A stretch of 64,000 nucleotides of DNA, from positions 1-64,000 of the forward strand of contig NZ_LXES01000047.1 of assembly GCF_001654845.1 (NCBI RefSeq). Direction: 5' to 3'. A program made the position numbers and the translations under genes. The DNA is from Enterobacter soli ATCC BAA-2102 (GTDB lineage Bacteria > Pseudomonadota > Gammaproteobacteria > Enterobacterales > Enterobacteriaceae). A model generated the notes under the pieces. The model made no database searches. It was not told where the DNA came from and worked only from the letters and a program-made list of their open reading frames with translations. Positions 42,519 through 50,764 of this stretch are shown in pieces (the first letter of the stretch is position 1; each line of letters begins with the position of its first letter).

Positions 42519-42531
42519 ATCTTAGCCGGGA

Positions 42532-43323
42532 TTAAAACGGATACTCGTTATAACCCATCTGCTCAGAGATTTTGCGCGCAGCGGTATGCAGCATCGCCAC
42601 ATACTCGTGCAGACGCTCCTCAGAGAAACGCAGCGTCGGGAACGAAATACTCAGGCCTGCAATCACCACACCGAAGCGGTCAAACACCGGCACACCAATG
42701 CAACGCAAACCTTCTTCCTGCTCTTCGTTATCTTCGCCGTAACCCTGCTCGCGAACCTTATCGAGAACCGTTAACAGCTCATCAGTGCTGGTGATGGTTC
42801 GCTCGGTACTGCGTTTGTATTCCACGCCTTCGAGGATCTGGGTCACTTCTTCGCGGTCGCGCCAGGCCAGCAGCACTTTACCGATTGCGGTACTGTACAG
42901 CGGGTTACGACGACCAATGCGCGAATACATGCGCAGGTTGTACATGGAATCAATTTTGTGGATGTAAACAATGCTGTCTTCATCCAGCGCGCCCAGGTGA
43001 ACCGTCTCTTTGGTTAAACGAGACAATTCACGCATCTGGATATCGGCGCTACGAATCAGATCGACGTTCTGGAGTGCGCGGGCACCCAGTTCGAACAGTT
43101 TCAGCGTCAGAGAATATTTTTCAGATTCGCCTTCCTGCGCGACATACCCTAAAGACTTCATGGTTTGCAAAAAGCGATAAACGGTGCTTTTCGACATCAT
43201 CACACGCTGCGACAACTCTGTAATACCAATTTCACGCTCTTCTCCGAGCGCCTGTAAGATGCCAAACACCTTCAGCACGGAAGAAACAGAATCTGGCTGC
43301 TTATCCAAATCCGCAATTGCCAT
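42532..43323 (-). CDS. kdgR: KdgR, IclR-family regulator
   Basis: Represses genes for 2-keto-3-deoxygluconate uptake and breakdown and is relieved by that sugar acid. 263 aa, E. coli length. N-terminal winged helix-turn-helix (ITELSQRVMMSKSTVYRFLQTMKSLGYV, about 34-62) and the IclR effector domain with NPLYSTAIGKVLLAW and GLRCIGVPVFDRFG. Divergent from yebQ. Confidence 0.96.
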   Translation of the reverse strand: MAIADLDKQPDSVSSVLKVFGILQALGEEREIGITELSQRVMMSKSTVYRFLQTMKSLGYVAQEGESEKYSLTLKLFELGARALQNVDLIRSADIQMRELSRLTKETVHLGALDEDSIVYIHKIDSMYNLRMYSRIGRRNPLYSTAIGKVLLAWRDREEVTQILEGVEYKRSTERTITSTDELLTVLDKVREQGYGEDNEEQEEGLRCIGVPVFDRFGVVIAGLSISFPTLRFSEERLHEYVAMLHTAARKISEQMGYNEYPF

Positions 43324-43501
43324 TTATCACCTCATGGAGAGTGTTTTATAAAAATCAGAACCGGTTTTTATTATAAATTCCTGTCATGCTACCTGCAATC
43401 AATCCGCGTTTACTTCGTTACAAATCTGCGACATAAAACAGAATTAACAATGCTAAAATAGTTACTCTGAGAATAATTTCACGTTGAGCTTTTCATTCCC
43501 A

Positions 43502-44875
43502 ATGGAAAAAAATCCTTCTGATGGGCTGCCCTTACCCCAGCGGTACGGCGCCATTGCCACCATTATTATCGGTATTTCGATGGCTGTCCTTGACGGTGCA
43601 ATCGCTAACGTTGCCCTGCCAACCATCGCCAGCGACCTTCATGCCTCACCCGCCAGTTCTATCTGGATTGTGAATGCGTACCAGATAGCGATCGTGGTTT
43701 CTCTGCTTTCGCTCTCTTTCCTGGGCGATATGTTTGGCTACCGTCGGGTCTATCAGTGTGGTCTGGTGGTCTTTACACTCACCTCCCTTTTCTGCGCCCT
43801 GTCGGATTCTCTGCATACCCTGACGCTCGCCCGTATCGCCCAGGGGTTTGGCGGCGCGGCCCTGATGAGCGTGAATACGGCTCTGATACGCCTTATCTAC
43901 CCGCAGCGCCATCTGGGGCGCGGCATGGGGATAAACTCCTTTATTGTCGCGGTATCCTCGGCAGCCGGGCCAACCATTGCCGCCGCAATCCTCTCCGTTG
44001 CGTCGTGGCAGTGGCTTTTTGCCATCAATGTGCCGCTGGGCATCATTGCTATCGTTTTTGCCCTGCGTTACCTCCCGGCAAATGGGCCGAAAAGCACTAT
44101 GCCGAAATTCGATTTACCCAGTGCGGTGATGAATGCGCTGACCTTCGGTCTGCTGATCACCGCCCTGAGTGGGTTTGCGCAAGGTCAGTCCATCACCTTA
44201 ATCGCCGCAGAAATCGCCGCGATGCTGGTTATCGGATTCTTCTTTGTCCGCCGCCAGTTGTCTTTACCTGTGCCCCTGCTGCCAGTTGATCTGTTACGCA
44301 TTCCACTGTTTTCACTCTCAATTGGTACGTCAATCTGTTCGTTCTGTGCGCAGATGCTGGCACTGGTTTCTCTGCCCTTCTTCTTACAAAGCGTGATTGG
44401 CCGTACTGAGGTGGAGACGGGGCTGTTGTTAACCCCATGGCCGCTTGCCACGATGGTGATGGCACCGCTGGCAGGTTATTTGATTGAGCGGGTTCATGCC
44501 GGTCTGCTGGGTGCGCTTGGTCTGGTGGTGATGGCGACAGGGCTATTCGCTCTGGCACTGCTTCCCTCCTCGCCTTCTGACCTGGATATTATCTGGCGAA
44601 TGATCCTCTGCGGCGCCGGGTTTGGTCTGTTCCAGTCACCGAACAACCACACCATTATCACTTCCGCTCCACGCCATCGCAGCGGTGGTGCCAGCGGAAT
44701 GCTGGGTACGGCGCGTTTACTGGGGCAAAGTACCGGGGCTGCACTGGTTGCTCTGATGTTCAACCTTGCCGGTCAGAATGGTACGCACGTGGCACTGTTT
44801 ACCGCCGGGACGCTGGCAACCATTGCCGCGATTATCAGCGGGCTTCGCGTCACTCAGCCTGGCGTTCAGGCATAA
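43502..44875 (+). CDS. yebQ: YebQ, MFS drug-efflux-type transporter
   Basis: Major-facilitator protein of the 14-helix DHA2 type, predicted proton-driven exporter; substrate unknown. 457 aa from the ATG at 43502, the E. coli length; a TTG at 43484 would add six residues, and neither start has a strong ribosome-binding site. Family motifs: MAVLDGAIANVALPTIA in helix 1, LGDMFGYRRVYQ (motif A) and the antiporter-type AVSSAAGPTIAAAILS. Shares a divergent control region with kdgR. Confidence 0.93.
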   Translation: MEKNPSDGLPLPQRYGAIATIIIGISMAVLDGAIANVALPTIASDLHASPASSIWIVNAYQIAIVVSLLSLSFLGDMFGYRRVYQCGLVVFTLTSLFCALSDSLHTLTLARIAQGFGGAALMSVNTALIRLIYPQRHLGRGMGINSFIVAVSSAAGPTIAAAILSVASWQWLFAINVPLGIIAIVFALRYLPANGPKSTMPKFDLPSAVMNALTFGLLITALSGFAQGQSITLIAAEIAAMLVIGFFFVRRQLSLPVPLLPVDLLRIPLFSLSIGTSICSFCAQMLALVSLPFFLQSVIGRTEVETGLLLTPWPLATMVMAPLAGYLIERVHAGLLGALGLVVMATGLFALALLPSSPSDLDIIWRMILCGAGFGLFQSPNNHTIITSAPRHRSGGASGMLGTARLLGQSTGAALVALMFNLAGQNGTHVALFTAGTLATIAAIISGLRVTQPGVQA

Positions 44876-44904
44876 AAAAACCGGGCGGAGTGACTCCTGC
44901 CCGG
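44874..44904 (-). terminator. Terminator of htpX
   Basis: ccgggc-ggag (44881-44890), loop tga, ctcc-t-gcccgg (44894-44904); on the minus strand a seven-base T-run follows. It also sits at the end of convergent yebQ. Confidence 0.9.
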
Positions 44905-44921
44905 CTCTTCATCACACAGCG

Positions 44922-45803
44922 TTACTTCAGGTATTCCCCACTACGCAGTGCTTCGATGCGTTTATCCAGCGGTGGGTGAGACATAAACAGCTCACTCAGC
45001 GATTTCGATTTACCGTTGATGCAGAATGCCATCATGCTGGTTGCCTCCTGCGGCTCGTAGCTGGTCTTCAGACGCTGCAACGCGGCAATCATCTTCTCAC
45101 GCCCTACCAGTTTCGCAGAGCCCGCATCTGCGTGGAATTCACGGTGACGGGAGAACCACATGGTAATGATGCTTGCCAGAATACCGAACACCAGCTCCAG
45201 CACCATCGACACAGCGAAATAGATCAGCGGGTTACCGTTGCTCTCTTCGCCCTCGTCACGGTTACCACTCATAAAGCCTGCGGCAATCTGCGCCAGGATA
45301 CGCGAAATAAAGATAACAAAGGTGTTCACCACGCCCTGAATCAGGGTCATGGTCACCATGTCACCGTTGGCAATATGGCTAATCTCGTGAGCGATAACCG
45401 CTTCGGCTTCGTCACGGCTCATGTTCTGCAACAGACCGGTGCTGACCGCAACCAGGGACGCATCGCGGCGCGCACCCGTGGCGAACGCATTGATGTCCGG
45501 TGCATGGTAAATGGCGACCTGTGGCATGGCGATACCCGCCTGTTGCGACTGCTGCGCAACGGTGTTCATCAGCCACTGTTCCATATCGTTACGTGGCTGC
45601 TCAATGACCTCACCACCCACCGATTTCAGTGCCATCCACTTCGACATCAGCAGAGAAACGAAGGAGCCACCAAAACCAAATAGCAGCGCCATAATCAAAA
45701 GGCCCTGAACGCTGCTCGACTGAATTCCTGTCAGGCTTAGCACGAGCCCGAATACCACCATAACCGCCAGGTTGGTGAGCAGGAAGAGCGCGATTCGCAT
45801 CAT
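44922..45803 (-). CDS. htpX: HtpX, membrane zinc protease
   Basis: M48-family metalloprotease of the inner membrane that degrades misfolded membrane proteins together with FtsH. 293 aa. Two N-terminal helices (IALFLLTNLAVMVVFGLVLSL; LLIMALLFGFGGSFVSLL), zinc motif HEISH with His139, Glu140 and His143, and two further hydrophobic stretches after it. A heat-shock-type promoter lies upstream. Convergent with yebQ. Confidence 0.96.
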   Translation of the reverse strand: MMRIALFLLTNLAVMVVFGLVLSLTGIQSSSVQGLLIMALLFGFGGSFVSLLMSKWMALKSVGGEVIEQPRNDMEQWLMNTVAQQSQQAGIAMPQVAIYHAPDINAFATGARRDASLVAVSTGLLQNMSRDEAEAVIAHEISHIANGDMVTMTLIQGVVNTFVIFISRILAQIAAGFMSGNRDEGEESNGNPLIYFAVSMVLELVFGILASIITMWFSRHREFHADAGSAKLVGREKMIAALQRLKTSYEPQEATSMMAFCINGKSKSLSELFMSHPPLDKRIEALRSGEYLK

Positions 45804-45852
45804 AATTTTCTTTTAACCTCAGTTTAACAAAGCGCACTATGCGATTACCCAC

Positions 45853-45882
45853 ATCGTATGGGTATTGCGGCTATTTTCAAGG
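45853..45882 (-). promoter_or_regulatory. Sigma-32-like heat-shock promoter of htpX
   Basis: On the minus strand ccttgaaa (45882-45875), about 12 bases, then cccatacgat (45862-45853). This fits the heat-shock sigma consensus CTTGAAA-N12-15-CCCCATnT, 50 bases upstream of htpX, a known heat-shock gene. Confidence 0.65.
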
Positions 45883-45996
45883 ATTCGACGGGCGTAAGTC
45901 ACCAGAAAGACACAACTTTACACAATTGGAAAGCTGATTGACGGGAGGATGCAGAACTAAAAAGAACAGGCACAATTACTTGTGCCTGTCTGGAGG

Positions 45997-48045
45997 TTAT
46001 TTTGCCGGTGCGGGTTGCACGGCTGGCTTGTCTTTTTCAAGATTCGCCAGGTCGAGAGCGATATGTACCGTCTCGTCCAGATACGGATCTGGCTCCTGGT
46101 AATCTTTAGGCAGATCGTCCAGTTTTTTCAGCAGCGGTTTGCCTTCACGTTTGAAGCGATCGTTGATACGCGCCAGACGGGTTGCATCATCTTCCGTGTT
46201 CTCTTTCTCACGCTGGGCGTAGTTAAGAGAAGCAATGTTCCGTTTATCTTTCATGGCATTGAAACGCGCAATGTCTTTCATGATGTACTGGAACTCAGGA
46301 TCTTTCGCAATGCGTTCGTTATGATCTTTCAGCAGTTCAGGACCAAACTGGGTCATGTCACCGGATTTCACATAGGTCGCGGCATTGATGCTATCCCACG
46401 GCAGTGCGTTATCTTCAAACTTCTCGCCGGTTTCTGTCTCTTCCGTGCCCGTAGGCATCATGATATCCGGCGTGACGCCTTTACGCTGCGTACTGCCGCC
46501 ATTCACACGGTAGAACTTCTGAATGGTGTACTGTACGGAGCCCAGCGCTGGCCATTCAGGGCGCAGCATCTGATCATAAATACGGTTCAGAGAACGGTAT
46601 TGCTGAACAGTGCCTTTACCAAAGGTAGGCTCACCCACAATCAGCGCACGGCCATAATCCTGCATTGCAGCAGCAAAGATTTCAGAGGCTGAAGCACTGA
46701 AGCGATCGACCAACACCACCAGCGGGCCTTTGTAATAAACCACGCCATCGGTATCAGAGTCTTCACGCACTTTACCGTTGTTATCGCGAACCTGAACTAC
46801 CGGACCAGACGGAATGAACAACCCGGAAAGTGAGACGGCTTCAGTCAATGCACCACCACCGTTGCTACGCAGGTCGATGATAATGCTGCTGACGTTTTGC
46901 TTTTCCAGTTTCTGCAACTGTACTTTTACGTCATCCGTCAGGCCAACGTAGAAGCCAGGAATATCCAGAACACCGACCTTCTCTTTACCCACAGTTTTGA
47001 CCGACATTTTCACCGCGCGGTCTTCCAGACGGATACGTTCGCGGGTCAGGGTAACGATACGGGTTTTGGTGCCTTTACCGGCAGGCAGGATTTCCAGGCG
47101 AACTTTGCTGCCTTTTGGTCCTTTGATGAGCGCGACAACGTCATCCAGACGCCAGCCGATGACATCAACCATGCTCTGACCTGTCTGGCCAACACCGACA
47201 ATGCGATCGCCAACGCTAATCGCTTTGCTCTTGGATGCAGGGCCACCCGCCACCATGGAGTTGATTACCGTGTAATCGTCGTCCATTTGCAGCACCGCAC
47301 CAATACCTTCCAGAGACAGGCTCATTTCAGTATTGAACTGTTCGGTATTACGTGGGGAAAGGTAGTTGGTATGCGGATCGATTTCGTGGGCAAACGCGGT
47401 CATTGCCAGTGAGAACACATCTTCACTGTTGGTTTGCGCCAGACGACGAATGGCCGATTTATAACGACGCGTCAGCGTGTCACGGATCTCTTTTTCGTCT
47501 TTGCCGGCGAGCTTAAGGCTTAGCTCGTCATATTTTACTTTTCCGTCCCACAGCGCATTCAGCTCGGCTTCGTCTTTCGGCCATGGGGATTTGCTGCGAT
47601 CCAGATTAAAGGTGTCGTTACCGGTGAAGTCCATCGGACGTTCCAGCACTTTCAGTGCGTACTGGTAACGTTCAAAACGGCGCTTCTGTGCCAGGTTATA
47701 CAGGTCGTAGAACAGATCCAGCTTACCGGAGCGCAGTTCATCGCCCACGTCGGCCTTACGTTTTGCGAACTGTTCAACATCGCTGGCCAACAGCACGTTA
47801 TGGCTGTAGTCCAGCAAGTTTAAATAGCGGTCGAAGATTTTGGCCGAAAAGGCCTGATCGAGATCGAACTGACGATAGTGCGATCGAGTGAAGCGTGACG
47901 TCACACGTTCACTCACCGTCGCGTGCTGAGTCTCTTCCTTTAAAACCGGAATTTGATCAACACGCGTAATATCGTCCACTGCGAAAGCGTGACCTGTTAT
48001 GGCAAACAGGCCCGCCAGCGCGGTGAGCTTAAAAAAAGTGTTCAT
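45997..48045 (-). CDS. prc: Prc (Tsp), tail-specific periplasmic protease
   Basis: Periplasmic serine protease that trims the C-terminus of FtsI, degrades MepS with help from NlpI and clears ssrA-tagged exported proteins. 682 aa from the ATG at 48045, E. coli length. Signal peptide MNTFFKLTALAGLFAITGHAFA, a PDZ domain (GIGAVLQMDDDYTVINSM, GDRIVGVGQ), then the Ser-Lys dyad in DRFSASASEIFA and EPTFGKGTVQQY. 19 bases after proQ. The window also encodes an FtsI paralogue that could be a substrate. Confidence 0.97.
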   Translation of the reverse strand: MNTFFKLTALAGLFAITGHAFAVDDITRVDQIPVLKEETQHATVSERVTSRFTRSHYRQFDLDQAFSAKIFDRYLNLLDYSHNVLLASDVEQFAKRKADVGDELRSGKLDLFYDLYNLAQKRRFERYQYALKVLERPMDFTGNDTFNLDRSKSPWPKDEAELNALWDGKVKYDELSLKLAGKDEKEIRDTLTRRYKSAIRRLAQTNSEDVFSLAMTAFAHEIDPHTNYLSPRNTEQFNTEMSLSLEGIGAVLQMDDDYTVINSMVAGGPASKSKAISVGDRIVGVGQTGQSMVDVIGWRLDDVVALIKGPKGSKVRLEILPAGKGTKTRIVTLTRERIRLEDRAVKMSVKTVGKEKVGVLDIPGFYVGLTDDVKVQLQKLEKQNVSSIIIDLRSNGGGALTEAVSLSGLFIPSGPVVQVRDNNGKVREDSDTDGVVYYKGPLVVLVDRFSASASEIFAAAMQDYGRALIVGEPTFGKGTVQQYRSLNRIYDQMLRPEWPALGSVQYTIQKFYRVNGGSTQRKGVTPDIMMPTGTEETETGEKFEDNALPWDSINAATYVKSGDMTQFGPELLKDHNERIAKDPEFQYIMKDIARFNAMKDKRNIASLNYAQREKENTEDDATRLARINDRFKREGKPLLKKLDDLPKDYQEPDPYLDETVHIALDLANLEKDKPAVQPAPAK

Positions 48046-48064
48046 GCCAGGCTTGGCCTCCGTT

Positions 48065-48754
48065 TCAGAACAACAAGTGTTCTGCGCGTACAATCATTGA
48101 CATACCAGAAGTCAGCTGTACCCGAACGCCATCTTTGGTGATTTCCAGTACGGTGGCGTCCATCGCATTGTTACCCGCTTTAACCTTCAGAGCCTGACCT
48201 ACGCTCAGAGCGTTGATATCAGAAACTGGGGTGTGGCGCGGCTCTTCACGAGGCGCACGCGGAGCTTTCGCTGCTGCTGGTTTGTCAGTACGCGGTTTGC
48301 GATCGTTATTATCATTGCGACGTGGTGCAGGACGCGGTTTGCGCTCACGACGAGGCGCTTCTTCCTGACCGTTTGCCGCTGCGGCTTCGCGTTTTTTCGC
48401 TTGCTGCTCAGCACGTTGTGCCTGAACACGGGCTTTCGCTTCTTCCAGCTGCTTGCGTGCGTGCTCTACGTGCTGCTCGTCCAGCTCACCGCAAGGGTTG
48501 CCGTCGAGATCGACACGCGTCGCGCCCGCTTTGATACCGTACAGGTAACGCCAGCTCGAAGTATAAAGACGTAAGGCAGAACGCAGCTGAGTTTTGCTGA
48601 GATTCATCTCACCTTCAACGCGTGCTACCAAATCCTGAAAAATACCGACTTTCAGGGGACGAGCTTCACCTTCAGCGCTAAAGCACTGTGGGAAACGCTC
48701 GGCCAGAAATGCGATAACTTCTTTACTGCTATTCAACTTAGGTTGATTTTCCAT
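48065..48754 (-). CDS. proQ: ProQ, RNA chaperone
   Basis: FinO-domain RNA-binding protein that stabilises many sRNAs and mRNA 3' ends; first found through ProP osmoregulation. 229 aa. FinO domain about 1-119 (FPQCFSAEGEARPLKVGIFQDL, SALRLYTSSWRYLYG), a basic Lys/Arg/Pro-rich linker, and a Tudor-like C-terminal domain (VGQALKVKAGNNAMDATVLEI). Upstream of prc in the same direction. Likely partners such as SdsR are encoded nearby. Confidence 0.97.
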   Translation of the reverse strand: MENQPKLNSSKEVIAFLAERFPQCFSAEGEARPLKVGIFQDLVARVEGEMNLSKTQLRSALRLYTSSWRYLYGIKAGATRVDLDGNPCGELDEQHVEHARKQLEEAKARVQAQRAEQQAKKREAAAANGQEEAPRRERKPRPAPRRNDNNDRKPRTDKPAAAKAPRAPREEPRHTPVSDINALSVGQALKVKAGNNAMDATVLEITKDGVRVQLTSGMSMIVRAEHLLF

Positions 48755-48850
48755 GAAATTTCCTGATTACAACGGACGTTGCCAACAAGCGCAGGCATGA
48801 ACAGGCGACATTATAATGACGCCATCAGTAAATGCTACGTTATCCGTTGA

Positions 48851-49348
48851 TTATCCTGCGACGCTCGCAAAGAATTTTTGATAATCGGTAGCTGCTAACA
48901 CCTTTTCAAGATGTGCGACCAGCTCGCGCAGCCCCTGCTCATCCTCGGTTGTGAAGCGGCGGAAGACCGTACTGTCGATGTCCAGAACGCCAATAATCTG
49001 ATTTTTTACCACCAGCGGAAGGACGATTTCAGAATTACTGGCCGCATCACATGCAATATGTCCGTCAAAGGCGTGAACATCTTCTACACGCTGAACCTGG
49101 TTTGTTGCAACCGCAGTGCCGCATACGCCGCGCCCCACAGGAATGCGCACACAGGCGATTTTCCCCTGGAATGGCCCGAGCACCAGCGTTTTATCTTCAA
49201 GAAGATAAAAACCGGCCCAGTTAACGTCGGAAAGACGTTCAAACAGCAACGCACTTGTATTTGCCAGAGTGGCTAAAAAGCTGGTTTCACCTGCCATTAA
49301 TGCCTGGAAGTCGCGGTTGAGATCCGCGTAGAATTCTGTTTTGTTCAT
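48851..49348 (-). CDS. msrC: MsrC, free methionine-(R)-sulfoxide reductase
   Basis: GAF-domain enzyme that repairs free methionine-R-sulfoxide. 165 aa. Three conserved cysteines at 66, 76 and 100 (KIACVRIPVGRGVC; HIACDAASNSEIVLP), with the same spacing as the catalytic trio of E. coli. Divergent from letA. Confidence 0.95.
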   Translation of the reverse strand: MNKTEFYADLNRDFQALMAGETSFLATLANTSALLFERLSDVNWAGFYLLEDKTLVLGPFQGKIACVRIPVGRGVCGTAVATNQVQRVEDVHAFDGHIACDAASNSEIVLPLVVKNQIIGVLDIDSTVFRRFTTEDEQGLRELVAHLEKVLAATDYQKFFASVAG

Positions 49349-49480
49349 TATTCAATCACTTGGTTGTCTTACAAAATTACCGCATAGCCTATTAAAATAA
49401 GCATTAAATGCGCTCATGCTCAAGATGAATCAGTTCATGAGTTAATATAACCTTCAACAATACTTATCTGTGCGCGACTG

Positions 49481-50764
49481 ATGGCTCTAAAAACACCCAA
49501 AATTACGCCGACAAAAAAGATAACAGTTCATACGGTAAGCGATGCGCTGCCTCGTGCACATTATCAGCGTTGCCCTCAGTGCGATACGCTTTTTATGTTG
49601 CCGAAGATGAAATCGCACCAAAGTGCATTTTGCCCTCGCTGCGATGCAAAAATCCGCAGTGGTCGCGACTGGTCATTAACCCGGCTCGCGGCAATGGCGG
49701 TGACCATGCTGATGCTGATGCCTTTCGCCTGGAGCGAGCCGCTGCTCAAGCTCTATCTGCTTGGCGTGCGCATTGATGCCAACGTGTTGCAAGGTATCTG
49801 GCAAATGACCCGTCAGGGCGATCCATTGACGGCAGCGATGGTGCTATTTTGTACCGTTGGTGCGCCGCTGGTATTGGTCGCGGCCATTGCTTACCTGTGG
49901 TTTGGCAACATTCTGGGGATGAACCTGCGCCCTGTGCTGCTGATGCTGGAGAAGCTCAAAGAGTGGGTAATGCTCGATATCTATCTTGTCGGCGTTGGCG
50001 TTGCCTCTATTAAGGTACAGGACTATGCATTTTTGCAGCCAGGCATTGGCCTGGTGGCATTCCTCTCGCTGGTGTTGCTCAGTATTCTGACACTTATTCA
50101 TCTCAACGTTGAGCAACTCTGGGAACGGTTTTATCCCCAGCGCCCTGCCACGCGCCCCGATAACAACCTGCGCGTGTGCCTGGGCTGCCACTACACCGGC
50201 CTGCCCGACGCCCGTGGGCGCTGCAAGCGCTGCCATATCCCGTTAAGATTACGCCGCAACAACAGCCTGCAAAAATGCTGGGCGGCGCTGATCGCCTCGG
50301 TGGTATTCCTGATACCTGCGAACATGCTTCCAATTTCAATCATTTATGTTAACGGGGGGCGACAGGAAGATACTATCCTCTCGGGTATTATCTCGCTCGG
50401 TCACAGCAACGTTGCCGTGGCTTCCATCGTATTCATCGCCAGTATTCTGGTGCCGTTTACTAAAGTCGTAGTGATGTTTACGTTGCTTATCAGCATTCAC
50501 TTTAAATGTGAGCAAGGATTACGCACGCGTATCCTGCTCCTGCGGTTGGTCACGTGGATTGGTCGCTGGTCAATGTTGGATCTGTTCGTGATTTCGTTGA
50601 TGATGTCGCTCATCAATCGCGATCAGTTACTTGCTTTTACAATGGGACCCGCAGCTTTTTACTTCGGCTCTGCGGTGATATTGACTATTCTTGCAGTGGA
50701 ATGGCTGGATAGCCGCTTACTTTGGGATGCACATGAGTCAGGAAACGCCCGCTTCGCCGACTGA
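49481..50764 (+). CDS. letA: LetA (YebS), inner-membrane lipid-transport protein
   Basis: Multi-pass PqiA-family protein that works with LetB to move lipids between inner and outer membranes. 427 aa. Two zinc-ribbon-like cysteine sets, Cys31/Cys34/Cys51/Cys54 and the second near 228 (CLGCHYTG, CKRCHIPL), precede two four-helix membrane modules. letB starts 32 bases before its stop, so the two are translationally linked. Confidence 0.95.
   Translation: MALKTPKITPTKKITVHTVSDALPRAHYQRCPQCDTLFMLPKMKSHQSAFCPRCDAKIRSGRDWSLTRLAAMAVTMLMLMPFAWSEPLLKLYLLGVRIDANVLQGIWQMTRQGDPLTAAMVLFCTVGAPLVLVAAIAYLWFGNILGMNLRPVLLMLEKLKEWVMLDIYLVGVGVASIKVQDYAFLQPGIGLVAFLSLVLLSILTLIHLNVEQLWERFYPQRPATRPDNNLRVCLGCHYTGLPDARGRCKRCHIPLRLRRNNSLQKCWAALIASVVFLIPANMLPISIIYVNGGRQEDTILSGIISLGHSNVAVASIVFIASILVPFTKVVVMFTLLISIHFKCEQGLRTRILLLRLVTWIGRWSMLDLFVISLMMSLINRDQLLAFTMGPAAFYFGSAVILTILAVEWLDSRLLWDAHESGNARFAD

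Noticed and set aside
43341..43372. Possible KdgR operator in the kdgR-yebQ gap (ataaaaa...tttttat)
   Set aside because: The arms are simple A/T runs and do not match the KdgR consensus well enough.
44766..45683. 305-codon plus-strand frame opposite htpX
   Set aside because: Fully antisense to a well-conserved protease, with histidine- and arginine-rich low-complexity translation typical of a shadow frame.
45982..46692. 236-codon plus-strand frame opposite prc
   Set aside because: Lies entirely over the 3' part of prc; shadow of a conserved coding sequence.
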